From: Streptomyces malaysiensis subsp. samsunensis
Lineage (GTDB): Bacteria > Actinomycetota > Actinomycetes > Streptomycetales > Streptomycetaceae
Direction: 5' to 3'
Assembly (NCBI RefSeq): GCF_024519315.1
Contig: NZ_JANIIC010000021.1
Coordinates: forward strand, 62,001 to 126,000
Length of the DNA: 64,000 bases
The notes below the pieces were generated by a model. It was not told the DNA's origin and did not search any database. It was given only the letters and a program-made list of their open reading frames with translations. Position numbers and translations under genes: made by a program. This document shows positions 8,523-16,951 of the stretch, piece by piece (within the stretch, counting starts at the first letter, position 1; every line of letters begins with the position of its first letter).

Positions 8523-11081
8523 CTAGTCCTCGTAGCCCAGTTGGAGATCGCGCTCGGTACGGCCGCCGCCCGCGACCTGGAGGACCGTCGCCACCGGCGG
8601 GTAGCCGGCCGCGATGACCGTGTACTCGCCCGCCGACAGATCGATGAACCGGAACGCGCCCTCCGGGCCCGTGGTCGCGGTGTCGACCACATTGCCCGCC
8701 GCGTCCAGCAGCGTGACCCTGGCGTCCTCCACCACCCGGCCCCCGGTGGCCCTGACGACCCCGCGCAGCACCGCGCCACCGGCCAGTTCGATGTCCTGCC
8801 GGGTCTCCCGGGCGGCCTGGACGGTGATGGGGAGGGCGGCGGGGCGGAACGCGGGGGCGCTGGCGGCCAGGGTGTACTCACCCGCCACCAACTCGTCCAT
8901 CACATAACCCCCTTCACGGCCGCTGCGAGTGGCCGCCACGACCTCGCCGCGCACATCGGTCAGGGTGACGGTCGCCTCCCTTACGGGCGTGCCGTCCGCC
9001 GTAAGGACGGCACCGGCGAGCCGCCCCGCGCCGCCGAGGACCACGTCCAGTTCGACCGAGCGCTCCCCGACGGTGACGCTGACCGCCCTCGGCTGATGGC
9101 CGCCGGCCGCCGCGATCAGGACGTACGCCCCGGCGCCTGGCGTGCTCAGCGCATAGCGCCCGTCCTCCCCGGTGGCACCGCGCCCGATCTGACGTCCGCC
9201 GACGTCGATGAGGGTCAATGCGGCCCGTGGTACCGAGGTGCCGTCGTGGTGCTGGACCGTGCCGCAGACCGGGACGCCCGCGGTGGGCGGCGGCGCGGCG
9301 GCGGCCGCCCCGGCGTGCCGGGGCCCGGTGCCCGTGCGCGCGGCTGGCACCACGGGGTCTCGCAGATCTTGCGGGTCTTGCTGGACGGCATAGTCGGTGT
9401 GGGACACCAGAGGTTTCTCCTTCAGGAGGAAGGCGAGCAGGAAGCCCAGGACGAGCACCGGCACGAGATAGAGGAAGATCCGCGGCATGGCGTGGGCGTA
9501 CGCCGCGATGTAGCCGTCGCGCAGGGGGCCCGGCATCGCGTGCACCATCTGCGGGGTGACCGAGTCGGGGTCGGGCAGACCGGACCCGTCTCCGCCGCGC
9601 CCGTACGCCGGCCCGGAGGGCAGATCGACCTTGAGGCGGTCGGCGAGCCGGTTGGCGAAAAGGGTGCCGAAGACGGCCGCGCCGACGCTGCCGCCGATCT
9701 GCCGGAAGTAGTTGTTGGCGCTGGTGGCGGAGCCGAGATCGGCGGCGGGCACGGAGTTCTGCACGGCGAGGACGAGCACCGGCAGGACGAGCCCGATGCC
9801 GAGCCCGAGGACGCCCATCCACAGGCTGTAGTCCTGGCGGGAGGTGTCCTCCTCCAGCCGGGAGAGCAGCCACATACCGGCGATGGAGATCAGCCCGCCG
9901 GTGACGGGGAAGACCTTGTAGCGGCCGGTGGCGCTGATCAGCTGGCCGGAGAGGATGGAGGCCAGCACCATGCCGCCCATCATGGGCACCATCAGCAGCC
10001 CCGACTCGGTGGCCGAGACGCCGTCGACCATCTGGAGGAAGGTCGGCAGATAGCTGGCGGCGCCGAAGAGGGCGATGCCGACGACGGCGCCGATCAGCCC
10101 GCTGACGCAGAAGACCGAATCGCGGAACAGCCGCATGGGGATGATCGGTTCGGGGACGACGGACTCCACGACGACGAAGAGGATGGCCGAACCCGCCGCA
10201 CCCAGCGCGAGCCCGAGGATGACGCGGGAGCCCCACGCGTACTCCGTGCCGCCCCAACTCGTCAGCAGCACCGCACAGGTGGAGAACAGCGACAGGAACA
10301 GCGCGCCCAGATAGTCGAAGCGCGCCCGCCGCGGCGGCTCCGGCACCTTGAGGACGGCGGCCACGACGGCGAGGGTGACCAGCCCGAGGGGCACGTTGAC
10401 GTAGAAGCACCAGCGCCAGGAGGCGTGGTCGGTGAAGAATCCGCCGAGCAGCGGCCCGGCCACCGAGGCGAGGCCGAACGCGGCGCCGATGAGCCCCATA
10501 TACCGGCCGCGCTCCCTGGGGGGAACAATATCGGCCATGATCGCTTGGACGCCGATCATGAGACCACCGGCGCCCACGCCCTGTACCGCCCGGAATGCGA
10601 TGAGCTCGTCCATTGTGCGTGACCAGCCCGCGAGCGCGGATCCGGCGACGAAGACGACGATCGCGAAGACGAAGACGCTCTTACGGCCGATGAGGTCGCC
10701 CAGCTTGCCGTAGAGCGGCAGCACGATGGTGACCGCGAGGAGGTAGGAGGTGACGGTCCAGGACATCTTGTCCAGACCGTGGAGTTCACCGACCACCTCG
10801 GGGAGGGCGGTGGCGACGATGGTCTGATCGAGAGCCGCGAGCAGCAGCGCGAGCATCAGCCCGAAGAAGACCGTCCGCACCCGGGCCGGGCTGAGCGGGA
10901 CCGGCGCCGGTGCGGCGCCGTCGCCCGTCAGGGGCGCACCCGCCCCCGCGCCCCCGGCTCCGTCGGTCCCGTCATCGGTGGCGTGGACGGGAGGGCCCGC
11001 CGGTTCGTACCCCCCGCGCCGCTCGCGGCTCTCCCGCCGCTTCGGCACGGTGGCCCCGGTGGTCCCGGTGGTGCCGCCCAC
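8523..11081 (-). CDS. MFS drug:H+ antiporter (EmrB/QacA type) fused to three C-terminal carboxypeptidase-regulatory-like repeats
   Basis: An 852-aa protein. After a charged, Gly/Ala-rich leader (about 1-60) come the 14 transmembrane segments of a DHA2 exporter (about 65-560), with MFS signature stretches such as GKLGDLIGRKSVF and GPLLGGFFTDHASWRWCFYVNVPLG. From about 600 to the end are three tandem 80-90-residue beta-sandwich repeats, each with a G.V..DGTPV..A.VTL.D..G pattern and a GEYTL.A or GAYVL.A core, matching CarboxypepD_reg-like domains. Start is GTG at 11081 with GGGGAGAAGG upstream. The transporter is expected to export hydrophobic compounds by proton exchange. The fused repeats roughly double the usual soluble content of this family and, if the 14-helix topology is right, face the cytoplasm. 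Confidence 0.88.
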   Translation of the reverse strand: MGGTTGTTGATVPKRRESRERRGGYEPAGPPVHATDDGTDGAGGAGAGAPLTGDGAAPAPVPLSPARVRTVFFGLMLALLLAALDQTIVATALPEVVGELHGLDKMSWTVTSYLLAVTIVLPLYGKLGDLIGRKSVFVFAIVVFVAGSALAGWSRTMDELIAFRAVQGVGAGGLMIGVQAIMADIVPPRERGRYMGLIGAAFGLASVAGPLLGGFFTDHASWRWCFYVNVPLGLVTLAVVAAVLKVPEPPRRARFDYLGALFLSLFSTCAVLLTSWGGTEYAWGSRVILGLALGAAGSAILFVVVESVVPEPIIPMRLFRDSVFCVSGLIGAVVGIALFGAASYLPTFLQMVDGVSATESGLLMVPMMGGMVLASILSGQLISATGRYKVFPVTGGLISIAGMWLLSRLEEDTSRQDYSLWMGVLGLGIGLVLPVLVLAVQNSVPAADLGSATSANNYFRQIGGSVGAAVFGTLFANRLADRLKVDLPSGPAYGRGGDGSGLPDPDSVTPQMVHAMPGPLRDGYIAAYAHAMPRIFLYLVPVLVLGFLLAFLLKEKPLVSHTDYAVQQDPQDLRDPVVPAARTGTGPRHAGAAAAAPPPTAGVPVCGTVQHHDGTSVPRAALTLIDVGGRQIGRGATGEDGRYALSTPGAGAYVLIAAAGGHQPRAVSVTVGERSVELDVVLGGAGRLAGAVLTADGTPVREATVTLTDVRGEVVAATRSGREGGYVMDELVAGEYTLAASAPAFRPAALPITVQAARETRQDIELAGGAVLRGVVRATGGRVVEDARVTLLDAAGNVVDTATTGPEGAFRFIDLSAGEYTVIAAGYPPVATVLQVAGGGRTERDLQLGYED

Positions 11082-11289
11082 GTCCTTCTCCCCTCGTCAC
11101 ACCTGCGCCGCCCATTTCTCGCATCACGCGCAACCAGGGGCAAACAGCGACGAATCGCCGACGAGGGGCCGCCAACGGCATTACCCCCGGTGAGAGTGTG
11201 TACGGGGGTATGCCGGACCGCGGAGAAAACCACCCGAACCGGTGAGTGCGGCCTTCGGTCCGGGGGACGGGATCAGGACGCCTTGCGCG

Positions 11290-11733
11290 CTACTGGGCCG
11301 TCTCGGCGTCGAGCTTGGCCAGCAGCTCGTCGTAGATCCGGGCCAGCCCCTTGGGGGCGAAGGTCCGCTCGAAGAAGCCGCCGATACCGGTCGCACCGGT
11401 CCAGGTCGAGGTGACGACGACCCGCGACTTCCCCTCGCCCGCCGGGGTGACGGTCCAGGTGGTGACCATGGAGGAGTTGCGGTCCTTCTCGATCAGCTGG
11501 CCGTCGGCCGGCTCGGAGACCTCCAGCAGACAGTCGCGCACCCGCTTGCTGGTGGCCTGGAGCTTCCAGTGCACGACGGTGCCCTCACCGTCGCCGCCCT
11601 CGCGCACCTCGTACTCGCTGAACTGCTGCGGAAGCAGCCGGGGGCGGGTCTCGCGGTAATCGGCGAGCGCGTCGAACACATCCTCGGGCTTACCCGTGAC
11701 GATCCGCTCCGTGGTGGCCTCGACCTGCCCCAT
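11290..11733 (-). CDS. SRPBCC family (polyketide cyclase/dehydrase-like) protein
   Basis: A 147-aa START/Bet v1-fold protein, starting MGQVEATTERIVTGKPEDVFDAL, with the typical helix-grip pattern: VHWKLQ, LLEVSEP, SSMVTTWTVTP and a C-terminal GFFERTFAPKGL amphipathic helix ending ELLAKLDAE. Such proteins bind hydrophobic ligands and rarely show a catalytic motif; none is visible here. The ATG at 11733 has GGAAGGA about 6 nt upstream; the frame stays open further up without a ribosome site. It is transcribed divergently from the radical SAM gene. Function beyond ligand binding is unknown. Confidence 0.82.
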   Translation of the reverse strand: MGQVEATTERIVTGKPEDVFDALADYRETRPRLLPQQFSEYEVREGGDGEGTVVHWKLQATSKRVRDCLLEVSEPADGQLIEKDRNSSMVTTWTVTPAGEGKSRVVVTSTWTGATGIGGFFERTFAPKGLARIYDELLAKLDAETAQ

Positions 11734-11827
11734 CGCATTTCCTTCCGCACTCGAGGTGGCGCCATGAGCCGCGACGCCCTGACAGGCGCAAGCCAACCAC
11801 CTCAGCGGCACCCGCCCAAATCCAGGG

Positions 11828-11857
11828 TTGACGAAAACCAATCAAACATGTGTTCTA
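11828..11857 (+). promoter_or_regulatory. Putative promoter with LexA (SOS) box upstream of the radical SAM gene
   Basis: TTGACG at 11828 can serve as a -35 element. TCAAACATGTGTTCTA at 11842-11857 matches the actinobacterial LexA consensus TCGAACNNNNGTTCGA at 10 of 12 defined positions, with the AAC-N4-GTT core intact, and would cover the -10 region. It lies 34 bp before the ATG at 11892. Repression by LexA and DNA-damage induction are inferred. Confidence 0.55.
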
Positions 11858-11891
11858 TTGTGGTAACGAGCGAGACCCGGAGGTGCCTGCG

Positions 11892-12926
11892 ATGCGCTGG
11901 GACAATCTGACCCGAGACGACAAGGCGGCCGCCCCGGCCCTCTTCGCCGCCGACGCGGTGACCACCCGTACCTTCGACACCCCGGAGTTCCGCGGGATCA
12001 CCTTCCATGAGATCCGCGCGCGCTCGATCATCAACCGGGTGCCCGGGGCCTCCCGGATGCCCTTCGAATGGACGGTGAACCCGTACCGCGGCTGCACCCA
12101 CGCCTGCGTCTACTGCTTCGCGCGCAAGACGCACAGCTATCTCGACCTGGACACCGGCCTCGGCTTCGACTCCCAGATCGTGGTGAAGACCAACGCGCCG
12201 GAGCTGCTCCGCCACGAGCTGGCCTCCCGCCGCTGGACCGGTGAGCACATCGCCATGGGGACCAACGTGGACTGCTACCAGCGCGCCGAGGGCCGGTACC
12301 AGCTGATGCCCGGCATCCTCACGGCGCTCGCGGAGCGCGCCAACCCCTTCTCGATCCTCACCAAGGGCACCCTGATCCTGCGCGATCTGGAGCTGCTGCG
12401 GCGGGCCTCGCGCGTCACCGACATCGGCGTCTCCGTCTCGGTCGGCTTCACCGACGGCGAGCTGTGGCGCACCGTCGAACCGGGCACGCCCTCGCCCGAG
12501 CGGCGCCTGGACGTCGTACGGACGCTGTCCGCCCACGGGATCCCGTGCGGGGTGCTGATGGCCCCGGTGATCCCCTTCCTCAGCGACTCCCCCGAGCAGT
12601 TGCGGGCCACCGTAAGGGCGATCGCGGAGGCCGGGGCCACCTCCGTGACCCCGCTGGTGCTCCATCTGCGCCCGGGCGCGCGCGAGTGGTTCACCACCTG
12701 GCTCACCCACCACCACCCCCGGCTGCTGCGGCGGTACGACGCGCTGTACGAGGGCGGCTCCTACGCCCCGAAGTGGTACCAGCGGCGGATCACCGGGATG
12801 GTCCATGACTTCGCCGCCGAGTACGGCATCGGCCCGTACGCGGCGGGCACCCACCGCAATGTGCCCGAGGAGCCGGACGCCCGTGCCGACCCACCGCCAC
12901 AGCCGGCCCAGCTGACGCTGCTGTGA
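11892..12926 (+). CDS. Radical SAM protein, Rv2578c / SplB-like family
   Basis: A 344-aa radical SAM protein. The 4Fe-4S site is CTHACVYC (C-x3-C-x2-C) within NPYRGCTHACVYCFARKTH, about residue 70, followed by a TIM-barrel-like region with TKGTLILRDLELL and GVSVSVGFTD. This matches the Rv2578c family, relatives of spore photoproduct lyase and of ELP3/MiaB-like radical SAM proteins; the reaction is not known. The ATG at 11892 follows GGAGG with an 8-nt spacer; the longer in-frame start at 11850 lies inside the LexA-like box and is unlikely. As I recall, the mycobacterial homologue is reported as DNA-damage inducible, which fits the box here. The C-terminus is a short Pro/Ala tail ending QLTLL. 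Confidence 0.88.
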   Translation: MRWDNLTRDDKAAAPALFAADAVTTRTFDTPEFRGITFHEIRARSIINRVPGASRMPFEWTVNPYRGCTHACVYCFARKTHSYLDLDTGLGFDSQIVVKTNAPELLRHELASRRWTGEHIAMGTNVDCYQRAEGRYQLMPGILTALAERANPFSILTKGTLILRDLELLRRASRVTDIGVSVSVGFTDGELWRTVEPGTPSPERRLDVVRTLSAHGIPCGVLMAPVIPFLSDSPEQLRATVRAIAEAGATSVTPLVLHLRPGAREWFTTWLTHHHPRLLRRYDALYEGGSYAPKWYQRRITGMVHDFAAEYGIGPYAAGTHRNVPEEPDARADPPPQPAQLTLL

Positions 12927-13073
12927 GGACACGTGCGACCGCCGGCCCGGCCATCCCCGCTGTGATCCGGCCCGGCTGACGCTGCCGTGAGCACGCCTGC
13001 CGGCGTCGGCCCGGCCGTCCCTGCCCCGAGGTCCCGCCCCCGGCGCCCCCGCTCCCCTCACCGCACGCGCGTC

Positions 13074-13745
13074 TCACCCACCCCCCACCTTCTCCGCCGC
13101 GCCGCCCTTGCCCGCAGACTCCGGGGCGCCCCCGCCCGTGACGGCGCCCTCGCCGGTGATACGGGCGAGGGCGGCGGCGGCCGCCGCGCTGAGGCGTATG
13201 TGCTGGGCGGCGGTGGTCAGGGCCGGGATGGCGCGCTCGTCGCCGATCGCGCCCAGGCCCTCGACGCAGGCGCGGGCGATCGCCCAGTGCCGGTCGCGGG
13301 CCGCCAACTGCCGTTCCAGGGCGGCGACCAGAGCCGGTACGGACTCCGGGGCCCGCAGCTCCACCAGCAGCCGGATGGGGTGCAGGGAGTACGCGGTGCG
13401 CAGCGGGTTCGTGGCCAGGGCGGCGGCGGCCCGCGCGGTGCGCGGATCGCCGAGGCGGGCCAGCACCCGGGCGGCGGTCGCACAGCGGGCCGGCTCGCGG
13501 TAGTTGAGCAACAGGACAAGGGTTTCGAAGGCCCGGCGGTCTCCGGCGCTGCCGAGCACGAAGGCGGCCGTCTCCCGCGCCCACAGCGGCTGCTCCGGCG
13601 CGACGAGGATGCGGGCGAGCTGTTCACGCGCGCCGGGGGTGCCCTGGCGCACGAGCGCGAGCAGCGAGGCATGGGCCGCGGTTTCCTGAGGGGTTGAGAG
13701 CGAGGCCCGTACCCGCTCCGTCAGCGTCCGGAATTCATCGTCCAT
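13074..13745 (-). CDS. HEAT-repeat protein
   Basis: A 223-aa all-helical protein made of about five HEAT/PBS-lyase-like repeats of roughly 30 residues (for example PLWARETAAFVLGSAGDRRAFE, and ATAARVLARLGDPRTARAA), ending in a Gly/Ala-rich tail. HEAT solenoids mediate protein-protein contacts; no catalytic residues are visible and the partner is unknown. The ATG at 13745 (MDDEFRTLTERV) has GGGAGA 6 nt upstream. It converges with the radical SAM gene; the 147 bp between them contain only GC-rich direct repeats of GCCGGCCCGGCC type. Confidence 0.75.
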   Translation of the reverse strand: MDDEFRTLTERVRASLSTPQETAAHASLLALVRQGTPGAREQLARILVAPEQPLWARETAAFVLGSAGDRRAFETLVLLLNYREPARCATAARVLARLGDPRTARAAAALATNPLRTAYSLHPIRLLVELRAPESVPALVAALERQLAARDRHWAIARACVEGLGAIGDERAIPALTTAAQHIRLSAAAAAALARITGEGAVTGGGAPESAGKGGAAEKVGGG

Positions 13746-14142
13746 ACGAGGTCTCCCCTCCCCGGTGAGCCGCGCCCCGGCGCACGGCCTCACTATTGAG
13801 CTCTGGCATCTTGGTTACCCGCGAGTTAAAGTGGCAACACGAGCAGCACCCCTGCTCCGGCGGCCTGGTGACGCAGCCGTCTTGTGTGACGTCGGTTCGG
13901 CAGTTCCAGAACAGCGAGTACGGCATGGCCCCGGGACAGGGCCGGCCGCGTGTCTCCCAGGGGCAGTCTCCTCCGTGCGGCGCTGTCCGTAAGGGAGCGT
14001 GCAAGCCCTTCCATCGGGGATTTGTGTCAGCCGCGTCAGCCCCCAGCGCATGTGTGGCGTGTACGGCGTCCGTGGCATGGCACGAGCTCCCCTCAGTCGT
14101 CACTTCATCCCCGCATCCGGGGAACACCCTCTGGAGTCCGCG
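13746..14142. other. Intergenic region between divergent HEAT and 3-hydroxyacyl-CoA dehydrogenase genes
   Basis: About 400 bp with no convincing gene. It must hold both divergent promoters. The near-palindrome TTACCCGCGAGTTAA at 13815-13829 is the best operator candidate; nothing else stands out. Confidence 0.5.
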
Positions 14143-15981
14143 ATGGACCGTCTCCCACACACCGGCGTCAGCACTGCGTCCCCCTCTGATCTCTCCCCCT
14201 CCCAGGCCCCGCTCACTACTGTCGCCGTCGTCGGGCTCGGCACGATGGGCACCGGCATCGCCGAGATCCTGGCCCGGGCCGGCCGCGAGGTGATCGGTAT
14301 CGACATCAGCGAAAGCGCCTGCCGCCGAGCCGTCACCGCGCTCGAGGTCGCCACCGCCCGCGCCGTGCACCGCGAGCGGATCGGCGAGCGCGAGCGCGCC
14401 GCGATCCTCGACCGCTTCCGTGTCTCCACCGATCTGCGTACCGCCGCCGGCGCCGAGCTGGTGATCGAGGTGGTGCCCGAGGACTACGGCACCAAGCGCG
14501 AGGTCTTCGCCGAGCTGGACACCGTCATCAGCCCCACCGCGGTCCTCGCGACCGGCACCAACGCCCTGTCGGTGACCCGGCTGGCCGCCGAATCCGCCCA
14601 TCCGGAGCGGGTCTTGGGCCTGCACTTCTTCAATCCGGCGCCCGCGATGAAGCTCGTCGAGATCGTCTCCAGCGTGCTGACCGCCCCCGCGGCCGTCGAG
14701 GCGGTCACGGCGCTCGCCCTCGATCTGGGCAAGGAGCCGGTGGCGCTCGGCGACCGGCCGGGGTTCGTCGCCGACGGGCTGCTGTTCGGCTATCTCAACC
14801 AGGCCGCCGCGATGTACGAGGCCAGGTACGCGGCGCGGGAGGACATCGACGCCGCGATGAAACTCGGCTGCGGGCTGCCGATGGGCCCGCTGGCCCTGCT
14901 CGACCTGATCGGCGTCGACACCGCCCGGACCGTCCTGGAGGCCATGTACGCCGCCTCCGGCGACCGGCTGCACGCGCCCGCGCCCATCCTGGGGCAGCTC
15001 TCCCAGGCCGGTCTCACCGGCCGTAAGGCGGGCCGCGGCTTCTATACGTACGAGGCGCCGGGCAGCGGCACCGTCGTCCCGGACGCCGCGACGGCCGAGG
15101 GGCGGCACTCCGCGGAGGGCGCGCGCCCGGTGCACGCCGTCGGCGTCGCCGGCTCGGGCACGATGGCCGCCGGGATCGCCGAGGTCTTCACCAAGGCGGG
15201 CCTGGAGGTGGTGCTGGCCGGCCGGACCCGGGAGAAGGCCGCGGCGGCCAAGGCCCGCATAGGGAAATCCCTGGAACGTGCGGTGTCCAAGGGCCGGATG
15301 AGCGCTGAGGCCCGGGAGCGGGCGCTGGCGCGGATCACCCCGGCCGACACCCTCGACGCGTTCGCCGAGGTCGATCTTGCCGTGGAGGCGGTGGCCGAGG
15401 ACCTGGCGGTCAAGCGGGAGCTCTTCCGGGTGCTGGACAAGGTCTGCAAACCGGGTGCGGTGCTGGCCACGACCACCTCCTCGCTGCCGGTCATCGCCTG
15501 CGCGCGGGCCACCTCCCGCCCGCAGGACGTGGTGGGTCTGCACTTCTTCAACCCGGCGCCCGCGATGAAGCTGGTCGAGGTGGTGCACACCGTGCTCACC
15601 GCGGACGATGTGCGCGCGACCGCGCACGCGGTGTGCGCGGCGGTGGGCAAGCATCCGGTGGACTGTGGCGACCGGGCGGGGTTCATCGTGAACGCCCTGC
15701 TCTTCCCGTACCTCAACAACGCCGTGAAGATGGTCCAGGAGCACTACGCCACCCCGGACGACATCGACGCCGCGATGAAGCTGGGCGGCGGCTATCCCAT
15801 GGGTCCCTTCGAACTGCTCGACGTCGTGGGGCTCGATGTGTCGCTGGCCATCGAGCGGGTGCTGCACCGGGAGTTCCGTGAACCGGGCCTCGCACCGGCG
15901 CCGCTGCTGGAGCATCTGGTGGCCGCGGGGTGCCTGGGGCGCAAGACCGGGCGCGGCTTCCGCGAGTATGCCAAAGCCTGA
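14143..15981 (+). CDS. Tandem-module 3-hydroxyacyl-CoA (3-hydroxybutyryl-CoA) dehydrogenase
   Basis: A 612-aa NAD-dependent dehydrogenase formed by two complete copies of the 3-hydroxyacyl-CoA dehydrogenase fold. Module 1 (about 25-310) starts VAVVGLGTMGTGIAEILARAG and has HFFNPAPAMKLVEIV; module 2 (about 325-610) starts VGVAGSGTMAAGIAEVFTKAG and has HFFNPAPAMKLVEVV. Each keeps the dinucleotide motif and catalytic His, then a dimerisation domain with DDIDAAMKLG.G.PMGP. It oxidises 3-hydroxyacyl-CoA or reduces acetoacetyl-CoA and could supply 3-hydroxybutyryl-CoA towards crotonyl-CoA, the substrate of the downstream Ccr. The ATG at 14143 has GGAG 8 nt upstream. Both modules look active, so this is a duplication fusion rather than a domain with a dead partner. 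Confidence 0.9.
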   Translation: MDRLPHTGVSTASPSDLSPSQAPLTTVAVVGLGTMGTGIAEILARAGREVIGIDISESACRRAVTALEVATARAVHRERIGERERAAILDRFRVSTDLRTAAGAELVIEVVPEDYGTKREVFAELDTVISPTAVLATGTNALSVTRLAAESAHPERVLGLHFFNPAPAMKLVEIVSSVLTAPAAVEAVTALALDLGKEPVALGDRPGFVADGLLFGYLNQAAAMYEARYAAREDIDAAMKLGCGLPMGPLALLDLIGVDTARTVLEAMYAASGDRLHAPAPILGQLSQAGLTGRKAGRGFYTYEAPGSGTVVPDAATAEGRHSAEGARPVHAVGVAGSGTMAAGIAEVFTKAGLEVVLAGRTREKAAAAKARIGKSLERAVSKGRMSAEARERALARITPADTLDAFAEVDLAVEAVAEDLAVKRELFRVLDKVCKPGAVLATTTSSLPVIACARATSRPQDVVGLHFFNPAPAMKLVEVVHTVLTADDVRATAHAVCAAVGKHPVDCGDRAGFIVNALLFPYLNNAVKMVQEHYATPDDIDAAMKLGGGYPMGPFELLDVVGLDVSLAIERVLHREFREPGLAPAPLLEHLVAAGCLGRKTGRGFREYAKA

Positions 15982-16096
15982 ATACGTCACCGGGTGGGGC
16001 GGACCGACTGAGTCCGGTTCCGGGTGGGGCGGACTGCTGGAACCTTCCGTCGGTCTGCCCCCGCACCGGCACTCACAAGCGTGTTACGTTCCCCAC

Positions 16097-16921
16097 ATGT
16101 CCCAGCCCGTGAAGGCCACGCGTACGGAGCGTACGAAGCGATCCCCCTCGTCCGGTGGCGGTGGGAGCGCGGGAAGTCGCCGCGCCGCGGCTCAGCGTCT
16201 GTCCATGCGCCGCAAACTCGCGGCCGCGGCGATGGAGTTGTTCGCGACGCAGGGGTACGAGGCGACGACCGTCGACGAGATCGCGGCCAGGGCGGGGGTG
16301 GCCCGGCGCACCTTCTTCCGGCACTTCCGCTCCAAGGAGGAGGCGATCTTCCCGGACCACGACGACACGCTGGTGCGGGCCGCCGAGGTGCTGGACGCGG
16401 CGCCTCCGCATGAGAACCCCCTGGACACCGTGTGCCGCGGGATCAAGGAGGTCATGCGGATGTACGCGTCCGCGCCGAGCGTCTCCGTGGAGCGCTACCA
16501 GCTGACCCGTGAGGTACCGGCGCTGCGGGAGCGGGAGATCGCCTCGGTGGCCCGCTACGAGCGGCTGTTCACCCGCTATCTGCTGGGCCACTTCGACGAG
16601 GGCGCCCACCACGACGGCGACGACGATCCGCTGCTGGCAGAGGTCGCCGCCTCGGCCGTGGTCACGGCCCACAACCATGTGCTGCGGCGCTGGCTGCGGG
16701 CGGGCGGCGAGGGCGATGTGGAGACCCAGCTGGACCACGCCTTCGCGATCGTCCGCGAAACCTTCGGGAGCGGCATCGGGGGGCGGCCCACCGTGGCCGG
16801 CGGCCGCCCCGCGGCGACGGTGTCGGCGACGAAGGAGGACGAGGTCATGGTGATGGTCGCGCGCACGGACGCGCCGCTGACCGAGGTGATGCGGACGATC
16901 CGGGAAGCGCTCAAGCGGTAG
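16097..16921 (+). CDS. TetR family transcriptional regulator
   Basis: A 274-aa regulator. After a basic Ser/Gly-rich tail (1-35), the TetR HTH runs from about 38 to 85 (KLAAAAMELFATQGYEATTVDEIAARAGVARRTFFRHFRSK in successive segments). The ligand domain is mostly helical, and the C-terminus has an unusual Gly/Pro extension before a final helix ending REALKR. It sits between the dehydrogenase and ccr in the same orientation, so it probably controls the ethylmalonyl-CoA genes, perhaps in response to an acyl-CoA (inference). The ATG at 16097 has only a weak upstream ribosome site, and two 15-bp direct repeats CCGGGTGGGGCGGAC at 15990 and 16020 precede it. Confidence 0.85.
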   Translation: MSQPVKATRTERTKRSPSSGGGGSAGSRRAAAQRLSMRRKLAAAAMELFATQGYEATTVDEIAARAGVARRTFFRHFRSKEEAIFPDHDDTLVRAAEVLDAAPPHENPLDTVCRGIKEVMRMYASAPSVSVERYQLTREVPALREREIASVARYERLFTRYLLGHFDEGAHHDGDDDPLLAEVAASAVVTAHNHVLRRWLRAGGEGDVETQLDHAFAIVRETFGSGIGGRPTVAGGRPAATVSATKEDEVMVMVARTDAPLTEVMRTIREALKR

Positions 16922-16951
16922 CGCTGCCGCTATGGGGGCCGGTCCGGGGGC

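Noticed and set aside
8064..10622. Very long plus-strand open frame (over 800 codons) opposite the MFS gene
   Set aside because: Antisense shadow of a GC3-biased gene; its translation is His/Arg/Gly-rich with no domain pattern, while the minus strand gives a clear transporter.
13735..15990. Minus-strand frame of about 750 codons opposite the 3-hydroxyacyl-CoA dehydrogenase
   Set aside because: Its translation is a repetitive antisense reading; the plus-strand frame carries duplicated catalytic motifs.
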